In this document: positions 1 through 8,423 of the stretch, piece after piece
Layout of the letters: each line of letters opens with the position of its first letter
Numbering within the stretch: position 1 is the stretch's first letter
NCBI RefSeq assembly: GCF_040327995.1
Contig: NZ_JBEPIJ010000002.1
Location: 1-64,000 of the forward strand
Reading direction: 5' to 3'
Source: Solimonas thermocellulolyticum
GTDB lineage: Bacteria > Pseudomonadota > Gammaproteobacteria > Nevskiales > Nevskiaceae
DNA length: 64,000 nucleotides
Position numbers and translations under genes: made by a program
The notes under the pieces: model-generated
Database searches by the model: none
What the model was told of the DNA's origin: nothing
What the model saw: only the letters and a program-made list of their open reading frames with translations

Positions 1-1005
1 GCTCCAGAGAAACGTAGCTGAACATCGCACCCTGCTGGATTTCTATTCCCCGCATCCCAGACCCCTGTTTGGAATGTCGCGCGTATAGACCGCAGAATTC
101 ATGCCGAGTTTTTCAGCAAGCTGCTAGGCTTGACGCTGTCGACTCACCGTGAAGATTGCGCGGGGTGGACGGGATTCGCAGTCCCAGGAGATTGAAGGGA
201 AGGCGGAAGATCAAACTCGCTACAGCGTTGTTCCTGGGGTGCCTGCCGATGGTGGCGTTGACGGAGCCGATCCCGTTCGAGTGCTTTGCACGTCAGCCCG
301 AGTTCGGTGAGGAGGTGGCCGCAGCGCCGAGCGTGCGCTCGCCGTCGATGGACTGCTGGATGCGTTCGAGCCCCGTGGTGACGTGCTCAATGTTGATGCG
401 GACGTCGCGGTTCTCGGCGGTCATTGGTACACTCCGGATATGGCCAAAAAGCGTCCATCCTTCATGCTGCGCCTGGCCAAAGGCATCGGCGCGCTGTACC
501 CACGCGCGGTCATTCGAGCGGTGCCGGTCGGCAAGCCGGTCCATCCCGCATTGATTGCCATTGAGCGTCTGCAGCACCGCGCCCAGAGCGCAAACCTAGC
601 CCGCGCGCGGTTGCAGGACTGGCTCGCGCAGAGCAAGCGTCGAGAAGCCATCAGGAATTCCCCCGCAGGCGACCACGACGGTCGCGATACGCCGCGTCGA
701 ACGACACCTGCAGCGCGTCCCCACCCGCTTTGAGCAGCTCGGGCAGGAGCTGGGCCAGCCAACGTTTGCCGAAGGTGTAGAAGCGCATCCCGGTCAACTT
801 GCCGCGCGCCGCGCTGGTGCGCTTGCGGATGGCATCGCCGCTCGCGAGCACGCCCAGCGCTTGTCTGCATGACGACGACCACGAGATCCCGCAAGAGTCA
901 CTCGGTGCTCTCAGCCTGATCGAATACGGTCTCCACACCTGCTGGAAACCTCCAACAATCCGTGGCGCTGAAACGGGGAGGCAACATGGGCCATGCGCCA
1001 ATCAT
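1..1005. other. Gene-poor left edge, no confident gene
   Basis: I find no open frame here that I can assign to a complete known protein. Several overlapping frames on both strands are open, as expected in GC-rich DNA. One + frame from about 156 begins with a signal-peptide-like stretch (KLATALFLG) but does not continue into a recognisable domain. Another + frame, about 311-733, is open without a known family. The only piece resembling a known family is the - strand LysR-like fragment listed separately. The stretch looks like decayed or intergenic DNA lying left of the repeat that starts at 1006. Confidence 0.4.
651..863 (-). pseudogene. Possible LysR-type regulator fragment
   Basis: A - strand frame encodes a stretch resembling the start of a LysR effector-binding domain: an RGKLTG segment, then FGKRWLAQLLPELL, then a DAAYRD segment. 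LysR proteins usually carry G-x-LRV, FGRRxLAPLLPEFL and D-x-xVDLV in that order. No winged-helix domain precedes it in the same frame, and the frame stops soon after the match, so an intact regulator is excluded. The resemblance is by eye over about 60 residues and could be chance in a GC-rich shadow frame. Confidence 0.25.
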
Positions 1006-1022
1006 CCGATCGGCGGATCCGG

Positions 1023-1042
1023 CATTAGCCATCTGGCTAATG
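1023..1042 (+). promoter_or_regulatory. Palindrome upstream of HhH gene copy A
   Basis: CATTAGCC and GGCTAATG form a perfect 8-bp inverted repeat around a 4-base centre (ATCT), about 80 bp before the gene start. The same palindrome is kept at 2793-2812 with centre ATCC. It could be a repressor or activator site, or an RNA hairpin in the leader. No regulator is suggested by the neighbours. Confidence 0.4.
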
Positions 1043-1118
1043 TTCGGCGCGAAGCTCGCTCGCTAGATTTCCTCCACCGCCGATGTGGCGGGAGATCAGG
1101 CAAGTGGAGGGAACGAAG

Positions 1119-1385
1119 ATGACGTCACTGCTGAAGATGGGTGCCGCCGTCGGCCTGCTGCTTTCTGCAGCCGCAGCCTATGCGGGGCCGGTGAACATCA
1201 ACACGGCTGACGAGAAGGCGCTGGCCAAGGAGCTCACGGGTGTCGGACCGGCCAAGGCGGCCGCGATCGTCGCCGACCGCGAGGCGAACGGCGCGTTCGA
1301 AAAGCCCGAGGACATCATGCGTGTGGATGGCATCGGCGAGGCGATCTACCGGCAGAACAAGGACAACATCAAGGTCAACGACTGA
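1119..1385 (+). CDS. ComEA-like helix-hairpin-helix protein, copy A
   Basis: This 88-residue exported protein has a clear signal peptide (about residues 1-23, ending AYAG). The mature part of about 65 residues holds two helix-hairpin-helix motifs (LTGVGPAKAAAIV and VDGIGEAIY), as in ComEA-type proteins. Family members bind DNA non-specifically in the periplasm and can assist DNA uptake. The ATG at 1119 is chosen because GGAGG lies at 1106-1110 and the signal peptide starts there. The protein differs from copy B by one residue (Arg here, Gln there, in the AIYxQN segment). It is monocistronic, with its own terminator. A DNA-uptake role is inferred from family only; no other competence gene is in the window. 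Confidence 0.88.
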   Translation: MTSLLKMGAAVGLLLSAAAAYAGPVNINTADEKALAKELTGVGPAKAAAIVADREANGAFEKPEDIMRVDGIGEAIYRQNKDNIKVND

Positions 1386-1412
1386 CGATTCCCTAAGGGA
1401 GGGGCGACCTCA

Positions 1413-1438
1413 CGGCGGGCTGCGGCCCGCCTTTTTCT
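1413..1438 (+). terminator. Rho-independent terminator after copy A
   Basis: GGCGGGC and GCCCGCC form a strong GC stem with a short loop, followed at once by CTTTTTCTT. It lies about 28 bp after the stop of the HhH gene and is part of the duplicated unit. Confidence 0.85.
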
Positions 1439-1480
1439 TGTAGCGCTCAGCGCGCCGGCGCCCCGGAATACTCGCTCGAA

Positions 1481-2716
1481 TCAGAGTACCCGCCACCACG
1501 GCGCAGCGAGAACGTCCGGCGCCAGCCAATCAATGGTGTTGCCGGTGTGCAGCAGCAGTCCAGCGCGTGCCTTGTTGCCGTACTCCGCACGGAAAGTGCG
1601 CAGATTCGTCGTGTCGCCAAGCCTCGGCCTGGTCGTCGCCTTGACCTCGATCGGCAGCAACTGGCCGTTGGCCTCGATCACAAAGTCGACTTCCTCGCCG
1701 ATCGTCGTTCGCCAGTAGCCCAGCTCGACGTGTTCGATGCGTGCATCGCGCCACGCCAGCAGATCATTCAGGACGAGATTTTCAAGATGTGCGCCGTCGG
1801 GTTTGGTGGCGCCTGCCAGGTGCAGGGCGATGCCGGTGTCGCCCCAGTACAGCTTGGGTGATTTGATCAACCGCTTGGTGCGATTGACGGCGTACGCAGG
1901 CAGGCGAACCAGCAGATAGGAGGTTTCGAGCAGGTTGAGCCAGCGGTGTACGGTCGGCTGTGGCAGGGCGACATCGCGTCCCAGCTCGGTTTGGTTCACG
2001 ACCTGGCCGATTCGCAGGCAGGCTGCGCGCATCAGGCGGCGAAAGTCGGGCAGTGCGCTGATGGCGGCGAGATCCTGCAGATCGCGTTCAAGATATGTGC
2101 GGACGTAGCCATCGAACCAGATGCGGCGTTCGCTGTTGTCCCTGATCGATAAGGCGGGGGTGGGGAAGCCGCCGCGTAGCGCCAGCTCATGCCAGTTCTC
2201 GGGCTCGTCTTTGGCATCGGCCAGCAGTTCGAGCCAACGGTCATCGGTGTTCGCGAGCAAGTCGTCCCAGCGTCCGCACTGCCCCATGCCGCGTTGCTCG
2301 CGCCGCGTCATCGGCCACAGCGTCAGATAACTCGCACGGCCCGCGAGCGACTCCGAAACTTGCCTCATCAGCAGGAGGTTGGCCGATCCGGTCAGCAGGA
2401 AGCGGCCGGGCCTGCGGTCCTGGTCGACCGCGTGCTTGACCGCGCGCAGCAATCCAGGCTCGCGCTGGACTTCGTCAAGCGTGATCGGACCGGGGCCGCC
2501 CAGCAGCGTTCCCGGTTCCCGGCGGGCCGCATCGAGCACGTCGAGGTCGTCGAGCGTGTGGTATCGGCGCCTGCCGGAAACCAAGCGTTCCACCAGCGTG
2601 CTCTTACCGGTTTGGCGCGCGCCGGTCACGACCACAGCGGGCATGACCCGGAGCCGTTGCGCCAGTGCGGCGCCGACCAGGCGGGGGAGTGCTTCCATGC
2701 CGTGCATGATATTCAT
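1481..2716 (-). CDS. AAA (AAA_14) ATPase with DUF4143 domain
   Basis: This 411-residue protein has the standard two-part layout of a large, poorly understood family. The N-terminal AAA_14 ATPase shows Walker A GARQTGKST (residues 32-40), a Walker B-like ITLDEVQ and a sensor-like LLTGSAN. The C-terminal DUF4143 part is nuclease-like and ends in GEEVDFVIE and LLPIEVKA, which resemble the E/D-x-K pattern of PD-(D/E)xK folds. Members are often carried by accessory DNA; some have been proposed to act in toxin-antitoxin or defence settings, but no function is settled. It is read opposite to the two flanking HhH genes and has no partner gene. The start could be 2716, 2707 or 2698; none has a strong ribosome-binding site. 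Confidence 0.85.
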   Translation of the reverse strand: MNIMHGMEALPRLVGAALAQRLRVMPAVVVTGARQTGKSTLVERLVSGRRRYHTLDDLDVLDAARREPGTLLGGPGPITLDEVQREPGLLRAVKHAVDQDRRPGRFLLTGSANLLLMRQVSESLAGRASYLTLWPMTRREQRGMGQCGRWDDLLANTDDRWLELLADAKDEPENWHELALRGGFPTPALSIRDNSERRIWFDGYVRTYLERDLQDLAAISALPDFRRLMRAACLRIGQVVNQTELGRDVALPQPTVHRWLNLLETSYLLVRLPAYAVNRTKRLIKSPKLYWGDTGIALHLAGATKPDGAHLENLVLNDLLAWRDARIEHVELGYWRTTIGEEVDFVIEANGQLLPIEVKATTRPRLGDTTNLRTFRAEYGNKARAGLLLHTGNTIDWLAPDVLAAPWWRVL

Positions 2717-2775
2717 TCATTAAACGAATTGCCAGATAGGGGTGCTTCTGTCGAGCTGTGCCGTCCGTCAATTCG

Positions 2776-3208
2776 CCGATCGGCGGATCCGGCATTAGCC
2801 ATCCGGCTAATGTTCGGCGCGAAGCTCCCTGGCTAGATTTCCTCCACCGCCGATGTGGCGGGAGATCAGGCAAGTGGAGGGAACGGAAGATGACATCACT
2901 GCTGAAAATGGGTGCCGCCGTCGGCCTGCTGCTTTCTGCAGCCGCAGCCTATGCGGGGCCGGTGAACATCAACACGGCTGACGAGAAGGCGCTGGCCAAG
3001 GAGCTCACGGGTGTCGGACCGGCCAAGGCGGCCGCGATCGTCGCCGACCGCGAGGCGAACGGCGCGTTCGAAAAGCCCGAGGACATCATGCGTGTGGATG
3101 GCATCGGCGAGGCGATCTACCAGCAGAACAAGGACAACATCAAGGTCAACGACTGACGATTCCCTAAGGGAGGGACGACCTTACGGCGGGCTGCGGCCCG
3201 CCTCTTTT
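2776..3208 (+). repeat. Direct repeat copy B (with 1006-1436)
   Basis: Second copy of the unit at 1006-1436, offset by 1770 bp in the upstream part and 1771 bp from the gene start on, because of one inserted base next to the ribosome-binding site. It carries the same palindrome (2793-2812), gene and terminator. Confidence 0.95.
2890..3156 (+). CDS. ComEA-like helix-hairpin-helix protein, copy B
   Basis: 88 residues, identical to copy A except Gln for Arg in the AIYxQN segment near the C-terminus. Two other differences in the coding DNA are silent (codons 2 and 6 region). The signal peptide and both helix-hairpin-helix motifs are intact. GGAGG at 2876-2880 and a leader one base longer than in copy A set the ATG at 2890. 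The near absence of silent change points to a recent duplication or continued gene conversion. Role as for copy A: periplasmic DNA binding by family, unproven here. Confidence 0.88.
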   Translation: MTSLLKMGAAVGLLLSAAAAYAGPVNINTADEKALAKELTGVGPAKAAAIVADREANGAFEKPEDIMRVDGIGEAIYQQNKDNIKVND

Positions 3209-3210
3209 TT
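3184..3210 (+). terminator. Rho-independent terminator after copy B
   Basis: Same GGCGGGC/GCCCGCC stem as after copy A, followed by CTCTTTTTT. It separates the HhH gene from the TonB2-type operon starting at 3361. Confidence 0.85.
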
Positions 3211-3360
3211 CTGGGGTGGGGGGAAACCCCGTTTCTACGGGGCTAAACGATGGTGCTACCATCCGCGCCTTGACGGTGCAAGGGCGCGATCACTGCCCTG
3301 CCACACCGCGCGTCGGTTTCGTTCAACAACCCTCAGTTCAATTCCCGAGGAACTTCACGC

Positions 3361-4152
3361 ATGTCCGAGAGCCCCAATCGAGCGGTGGCGCGAGCAGTGA
3401 TGCTCACGCGCAGCGGCTGGGCCGTTGCGGGTTTTGCGCTCTCGTCTTTGGCGATGGCGCAGTCCACGGCGCCGGTGACGCGCTCGGTCAACGAGCAGGT
3501 CGCCGCCGAGCAGGCCGCGCAGCAGACGCAAAGCCGCGTCGAGCAGCTCGACGACGAGACGCGTCGCGCCGTTGCCGAATACCGCGCGGTGATCCAGGAG
3601 ACCGCGAGCCTGAAGCGCTACAACGAGCAACTGCAGGCGACCATCGGCTCGCAGCTCGAAGAAATGGAGACGATGCAGCGGCAGCTCGGCGAAATCGAGA
3701 CGACGGCGCGCGAGATCGTGCCGCTGCTGCAGAAGATGCTGGCCACGCTCGAGGAGTTCGTGAAGCTGGATCTGCCGTTCCTGCCGGATGAGCGCGCGGA
3801 CCGCATCGCCGGGCTCAAGGACATGATGGCGCGCGCAGACGTTTCGATCGCCGAGAAGTTCCGCCGCATCGTCGAGGCCTACCAGGTCGAGATGGAGTAC
3901 GGGCGCACGCTAGAGGCCTACCAGGGCAAGATCGGCGAGCGTACCGTGGAGTTCTTGCGCGCCGGTCGTGTGTCGCTGATGTACCAGACGCTCGATGGTT
4001 CCGAAACCGGTTACTGGGATGCGGATGCCAAGCAGTGGGTCGCCGACAACGGCTATGCGGATGCGGTCACCGCGGGACTGAAGATCGCGAAAAAGCAGGC
4101 GGCGCCGAATCTGCTGTCGGTGCCCGTGCCCGCGCCGAAGGAGGCCAAGTAA
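3361..4152 (+). CDS. DUF3450 protein of TonB2-type system
   Basis: First gene of a six-gene energy-transduction operon. The 263-residue product has an N-terminal hydrophobic export signal (about residues 14-34, ending SLAMAQ), a long coiled coil from about 45 to 120, and a C-terminal globular part with the ETGYWD segment typical of DUF3450. In Shewanella- and Vibrio-like bacteria DUF3450 genes precede ttpC-exbB-exbD-tonB, and the protein is thought to act in the periplasm with the TtpC complex. GAGGA at 3347-3351 supports the ATG at 3361. The next gene starts one base after the stop. Family assignment is firm; molecular role is not known. Confidence 0.9.
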   Translation: MSESPNRAVARAVMLTRSGWAVAGFALSSLAMAQSTAPVTRSVNEQVAAEQAAQQTQSRVEQLDDETRRAVAEYRAVIQETASLKRYNEQLQATIGSQLEEMETMQRQLGEIETTAREIVPLLQKMLATLEEFVKLDLPFLPDERADRIAGLKDMMARADVSIAEKFRRIVEAYQVEMEYGRTLEAYQGKIGERTVEFLRAGRVSLMYQTLDGSETGYWDADAKQWVADNGYADAVTAGLKIAKKQAAPNLLSVPVPAPKEAK

Positions 4153-4153
4153 C

Positions 4154-5530
4154 ATGTCGCGCACTCCCATGTTCGCCCGCCTGACCCGCCCTGCGGCGGT
4201 GCTGTTGCTCGCGGCACTGCCGGGCCTTGCCCAGGCACAGGCCACGACGCTCGATCAGTTGCTCGAACAGACGCGTACCACGCGTGCCCGAGAGGCGCAG
4301 CAGAATCAGGCGCGCATCAACGCGTTCCAAGCGGAGCGCAACCGCCGCGCGGCGATGCTCAGTGAGGCGCAGGCCGAGCTATCACGCGAAAACGCGCGGG
4401 CCAACGCGCTGTCGGCGCAGTTCGACGCCAACGAGAAGAAGCTCACCGAGCTACAGGCGGCGCTCGATGCCAAGCTCGGCAATCTCGGCGAGATGTTCGG
4501 TGTCGTGCGCCAGGTCGCGGGTGATTTTGCGTCGGTGGCCTACAACTCGATGATCTCGGCACAGTATCCGGATCGCGAGGCCTTTGCGCGCAAGCTCTCG
4601 GAGTCCAAATCGCTGGCCTCGATCGAGGACCTGGAGCGGCTGTGGTTCGAGATGCAGCGCGAGATGACCGAGAGCGGCCGCGTGGCCAAGTTCACGACCA
4701 AGGTCATCGACGTCGAGGGTCAGGAGCGGGACACGCCGGTGGTGCGTCTCGGCGGCTTCACGGCGTCGAGCGAGGATGGCTTTTTGACCTACTTGCCGGG
4801 TGAACGTGAGTTCGCCGTGCTGAGCCGTCAGCCGGCGTCGCGCTTCGTCAAGCCCAACGTCGATCTGCTCGACGAGACCAGCGGTTATCACCGTGCGACG
4901 CTGGATCCGACCCGCGGCACGTTGCTGGCGGTGCTGGTGCAGACGCCCAAGCTCGGCGAGCAGATCAAGTTCGGCGGCCTGGTCGGCTATCTGATCCTCG
5001 CCATCGGTGCGATCGGTCTGATCATGGCGGCGGTGCGCTTCGCTGCACTGTCGGCGATCGCCGCCAAGGTGAACGCTCAGCGCAAGGACACCGCCAACGC
5101 CAACGAGAACAACCCACTGGGCCGCGTGCTCGCGGTCTACTACAAGGATCCGAACGTCGATCTGGAAACCCTGCAGTTGCGGCTCGACGAGGCCGTGCTC
5201 AAGGAGATCCCGGCGCTGGAGACCTGGCTGCCGGCCATCAAGATGATTGCCGCGGTCGGCCCGCTGATGGGCCTGCTCGGTACCGTCACCGGCATGATCC
5301 TGACCTTCCAGCAGATCACCCTGTTCGGCACCGGCGATCCGAAGATCATGGCCGACGGCATCTCGCAGGCGCTGGTGACCACGGTCATGGGCTTGGTGGT
5401 CGCGATCCCGATGGTGTTGATCCACGCCTATCTCGCCGGCCGCAGCAAGAACATCGTGCAGATCCTCGACGAGGAGGCGGCGGGCCTGATCGCGGAGCAC
5501 GCCGAGAAGCAGCATGGTCGGGCCGCTTGA
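4154..5530 (+). CDS. ttpC: TtpC-like MotA/TolQ/ExbB protein
   Basis: This 458-residue protein has a cleavable signal (ends ALPGLAQAQ, about residue 27). A periplasmic coiled-coil domain of about 240 residues follows, then a C-terminal MotA/TolQ/ExbB channel domain with three membrane segments (about 275-300, 365-390, 410-435), the second at GPLMGLLGTVTGMILTF. This is the extended ExbB form known as TtpC, which works with ExbB2/ExbD2/TonB2 to couple the proton motive force to outer-membrane receptors. AAGGAGG at 4138-4144 gives a strong ribosome-binding site. Its end overlaps exbB by 17 bp, implying translational coupling. Confidence 0.92.
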   Translation: MSRTPMFARLTRPAAVLLLAALPGLAQAQATTLDQLLEQTRTTRAREAQQNQARINAFQAERNRRAAMLSEAQAELSRENARANALSAQFDANEKKLTELQAALDAKLGNLGEMFGVVRQVAGDFASVAYNSMISAQYPDREAFARKLSESKSLASIEDLERLWFEMQREMTESGRVAKFTTKVIDVEGQERDTPVVRLGGFTASSEDGFLTYLPGEREFAVLSRQPASRFVKPNVDLLDETSGYHRATLDPTRGTLLAVLVQTPKLGEQIKFGGLVGYLILAIGAIGLIMAAVRFAALSAIAAKVNAQRKDTANANENNPLGRVLAVYYKDPNVDLETLQLRLDEAVLKEIPALETWLPAIKMIAAVGPLMGLLGTVTGMILTFQQITLFGTGDPKIMADGISQALVTTVMGLVVAIPMVLIHAYLAGRSKNIVQILDEEAAGLIAEHAEKQHGRAA

Positions 5531-6038
5531 CCTGTTCGCGGATGTCCGTGATCTGCTCGAACTGGGCGGGCCGGTGGTCCGCATCCTGCTCGGCGCCGCG
5601 TTCCTGCTGTGGGTGCTGATCATCGAGCGCTGGTTGTACTGCACGCGCGAGCTGCCGCGCATGATCGACCGCATCCAGGCGCAATGGGATGCGCGCACCG
5701 ACCATTCGTCGTGGTACGCGCGCCAGGTCAAGCGCAAGCTCGTGTCCGAGGCCACGCGCCAGATCCGCGGTCACTTGGGCTTGATCAAGGCGCTGGTCGC
5801 GCTGGCGTCGCTGCTCGGCCTGCTCGGTACCGTGACCGGCATGATCCAGGTGTTCGACGTCATGGCCACGCTCGGCACCGGCAATGCGCGCGCCATGGCT
5901 TCCGGCGTCTCGGCGGCGACGATCCCGACGATGGCGGGCATGGTCGTGTCGATTTCCGGTCTTTATCCGATCCTGTGGCTTGAGAAGAAGCTGGCGACCG
6001 AAACCAGCAAGCTCAACGACCACATGATCACGCATTGA
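5514..6038 (+). CDS. exbB: ExbB2-type biopolymer transport protein
   Basis: At 174 residues this is the short ExbB2 form, shorter than classical ExbB. It has three membrane segments: about 20-40, then ALVALASLLGLLGTVTGM (about 92-115), then the segment at ATIPTMAGMVVSISGLYPIL. The TM2 and TM3 motifs are those that line the ExbD-containing proton channel. The gene starts inside ttpC, and exbD follows after 10 bp, as in other TonB2-type operons. It would form the inner-membrane motor energising TonB. Confidence 0.93.
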   Translation: MVGPLDLFADVRDLLELGGPVVRILLGAAFLLWVLIIERWLYCTRELPRMIDRIQAQWDARTDHSSWYARQVKRKLVSEATRQIRGHLGLIKALVALASLLGLLGTVTGMIQVFDVMATLGTGNARAMASGVSAATIPTMAGMVVSISGLYPILWLEKKLATETSKLNDHMITH

Positions 6039-6048
6039 GATTGATCTC

Positions 6049-6459
6049 ATGGCACGCAGAAACCGAGGTGGAGACGACGACGCCCAGATCGACTTGACGC
6101 CGATGCTGGACATGTCGTTCATCCTGCTGATCTTCTTCATCGTGACGACCTCTTTCGTCAAGGAAGCCGGCATCGACGTCAGCCGTCCGAGCGCGGCCAC
6201 CGCCGAGCGTAAGGAGCGCGGCAACATCCTGATCGCGATCCGCGCGAACGGTGAGATCTGGATCGACAAGCGCGTGGTCGACAAGCGCGCCGTGCGCGCC
6301 ACCGTCGAGCGCCTGCACGCGGAAAACCCGGAAGGCTCGGTCGTGATCATCGCCGACAAGAGTTCGGAGACCGGCACGCTGGTGGAGGTCATGGACCAGG
6401 TGCGCCTGGCCGGCGTGTTCAATGTCTCGATCGCGGCCGATCAGAGCGGAGGCGGCTAG
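6049..6459 (+). CDS. exbD: ExbD2-type biopolymer transport protein
   Basis: 136 residues with the ExbD layout: a short cytoplasmic N-terminus, IDLTPMLDMSFILLIFF as the single membrane segment carrying the essential aspartate (Asp21), then a periplasmic domain of about 90 residues ending AGVFNVSIA. The aspartate carries protons through the ExbB pentamer. The stop codon TAG shares its last base with the GTG start of tonB, so the two are translationally coupled. Confidence 0.95.
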   Translation: MARRNRGGDDDAQIDLTPMLDMSFILLIFFIVTTSFVKEAGIDVSRPSAATAERKERGNILIAIRANGEIWIDKRVVDKRAVRATVERLHAENPEGSVVIIADKSSETGTLVEVMDQVRLAGVFNVSIAADQSGGG

Positions 6460-7082
6460 TGGCGCGTAGTGCGCTGGCGGTGGTCATCGCGGCCGTGATC
6501 GCGTTCGGCCTGTTCTGGGTCATGCACCTGCTGATCATGGGGCGCGACGTCGGGCCGAAAAAAGACTCCACTTCGGCGGTGATCGACTTCGTGCGACTCA
6601 AGCGCGACACGCAGCTCGAAACGCGCACGCGCAGCAAGCCGGAGAAGCCGCCGCCGCCGAAGAAGCCGCCGCCGCCTCAGCTCAACGTGCAGGCGCAGGC
6701 CAAGCCCGACATGGCGCCGACGCCGCTCAACGTGCCCAAGCTCAACCTGCCGACCACCATCACCGGCGGGCCGTTCCTCGGCACCTTCTCCGCCGGCGAC
6801 ATCCAGGGTGACGCCGAGCTGATTCCGCTGGTGCGTATCGCGCCGCAGTACCCACGCCAGGCGCTGCGCGACGGCATCGCCGGTGAGGTCACCTTGGAGA
6901 TCACCGTCGGTCCGGACGGGATGGTCAAGTCGGCGCGGGTCAAGAGCGCCAAGCCGCGCGGCTACTTCGAGTCCGCGGCAGTGTCCGCTGCGTATAAGGG
7001 CCGGTTCAGGCCGAAGGTGGTCGACGGCCAGCCGGTGGAAACCACCGGCGTGTACACCGTGAAGTTCAATCTGGGCGAATAG
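6459..7082 (+). CDS. tonB: TonB2-type energy transducer
   Basis: 207 residues, GTG start overlapping the exbD stop by one base. An N-terminal membrane anchor (about 5-27) is followed by a proline-rich spacer (EKPPPPKKPPPPQ, about 62-75) and a C-terminal TonB domain. That domain contains the YPRQALRDGIAGEVTLEI signature and ends in VYTVKFNLGE. The spacer is short, as in TonB2 proteins. It transmits motor energy to TonB-dependent receptors; no such receptor is encoded in this window, so the substrate cannot be named. Confidence 0.95.
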   Translation: MARSALAVVIAAVIAFGLFWVMHLLIMGRDVGPKKDSTSAVIDFVRLKRDTQLETRTRSKPEKPPPPKKPPPPQLNVQAQAKPDMAPTPLNVPKLNLPTTITGGPFLGTFSAGDIQGDAELIPLVRIAPQYPRQALRDGIAGEVTLEITVGPDGMVKSARVKSAKPRGYFESAAVSAAYKGRFRPKVVDGQPVETTGVYTVKFNLGE

Positions 7083-7084
7083 CG

Positions 7085-8410
7085 ATGCAGCGCAGACTCC
7101 GGGCACTGGGCAGTTCGATCGCATCGGCCGCGCTGGCCGTCGGTGCGCTGAGTTTCGCGCCGGTGCACGAGCTGGCCGCGCAGAACGCGCCGAAGAAGGA
7201 GCGCAAGGCCGCCGGCACGCTATCGGAGGCGACCTACCGCCAGCTCGAACGCATCCACGAGCTGATCGGCAAGAACCAGAACGCCGAGGCGCTGAGCAAA
7301 TCCGAGGCGCTGCTGGGCCGTGTCAGCAACGACTACGAGCGGGCCGTCATCCGTCAGACGATGGCCTTCATCTACATCTCGCAGAACAATTACAAGGCGG
7401 CGATCGCCGCCTTCGAGGAGGCCCTGTCGCTCGATGCGCTGCCGCAGCAGCCCTACGAGCAGATGCTCTACAACGTCGCCCAGCTCTACTTCCAGGACGG
7501 ACAGACCGACAAGGCCATCCAGCGCATGGAGCACTACTTCCGCGAGGTGACGTCCGAGCCGCCCGCGGATGCGCATATCCTGCTGGCCAGCGCCTACGCG
7601 GACCGCAAGCGCTTTCGCGACGCACTGCCGCAGGTCGACCAGGCGCTCGCCAAAGTCAAGGAGCCGAAGGAGTCCTGGCTGCAGCTCAAGCTGGCGCTGC
7701 ACTATGAGCTCAAGCAGTACCCGCAGTGTGCCGAGGTGCTGGTGCGGCTGATCGCACTGGTCCCGGCCAAGGAGGACTACTGGAAGCAGTTGTCGAGCAT
7801 CCTGTTCGAGATCCAGCGCGACAAGGAGTCGCTCGCGGTTCTGGCGCTCGCCGAGCGACAGAACTTTCTCGATACCGAGGGCGAGATTCGCAATCTGGCC
7901 AATCTTTATCTGCTGCTCGACATTCCGTACAAGGCGGCACAGGTGCTCGAAAAAGGCCTGGAACGCGGACTGCTCAAGGCCGACGAGAAGACGCTGAGCC
8001 TGACCGGCGACGCCTGGACCATGGCGCGCGAGTACGACAAAGCCGAAGCCGTGCTCAAGCGCGCCGCGGCAATCGCCCGCGACGGCGAGATCTTTTACCG
8101 CCTGGGTCAGATCTACGTCGAGGATGAGCGCTGGGAGGAGGCGCTGGACGCGCTCACCCAGGCGCAGGCCAAGGGCGTGAAGAAGATGGGCGACGCCGCT
8201 TACCTCGAAGGGGTCGCCGCATTCCAGTCCGGCAATCGTGCGCGCGCGGTCGCGTCCTTGCGCAAGGCGCAGCGCTATGACGAGAGCCGCAACAACGCGA
8301 CGCAGTGGCTCACGCACATTGCCCAGATCGAGGAGGCCGAGGCGCAGGCCGCGATCGCGGCGGCACAGGCGAGCGCGCCGCCGGACCAAGCGAAAAAGGC
8401 GAAGAACTGA
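7085..8410 (+). CDS. TPR protein of TonB2-type operon
   Basis: 441 residues with an N-terminal export signal (about 1-33, ending HELAAQ) and tetratricopeptide-like repeats through most of the rest, for example AAIAAFEEAL, KAIQRMEHYF and EALDALTQAQ. A TPR protein commonly closes this operon in gammaproteobacteria and is probably periplasmic. It starts 2 bp after tonB. It is likely an assembly or interaction scaffold for the TtpC/ExbB/ExbD complex or its receptor; that role is inference. The C-terminus is alanine- and lysine-rich and low in complexity. Confidence 0.87.
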   Translation: MQRRLRALGSSIASAALAVGALSFAPVHELAAQNAPKKERKAAGTLSEATYRQLERIHELIGKNQNAEALSKSEALLGRVSNDYERAVIRQTMAFIYISQNNYKAAIAAFEEALSLDALPQQPYEQMLYNVAQLYFQDGQTDKAIQRMEHYFREVTSEPPADAHILLASAYADRKRFRDALPQVDQALAKVKEPKESWLQLKLALHYELKQYPQCAEVLVRLIALVPAKEDYWKQLSSILFEIQRDKESLAVLALAERQNFLDTEGEIRNLANLYLLLDIPYKAAQVLEKGLERGLLKADEKTLSLTGDAWTMAREYDKAEAVLKRAAAIARDGEIFYRLGQIYVEDERWEEALDALTQAQAKGVKKMGDAAYLEGVAAFQSGNRARAVASLRKAQRYDESRNNATQWLTHIAQIEEAEAQAAIAAAQASAPPDQAKKAKN

Positions 8411-8423
8411 CGCGGATGCCGGC

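Larger units (their letters stand above)
1006..1436 (+). repeat. Direct repeat copy A (with 2776-3208)
   Basis: About 430 bp, covering upstream region, HhH gene and terminator, recurs almost exactly at 2776-3208. The left edges align at CCGATCGGCGGATCC, and the copies fall out of register after the terminator T-run. Within the coding part I count three base differences; a few more differences and one single-base indel lie in the flanks. Confidence 0.95.
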
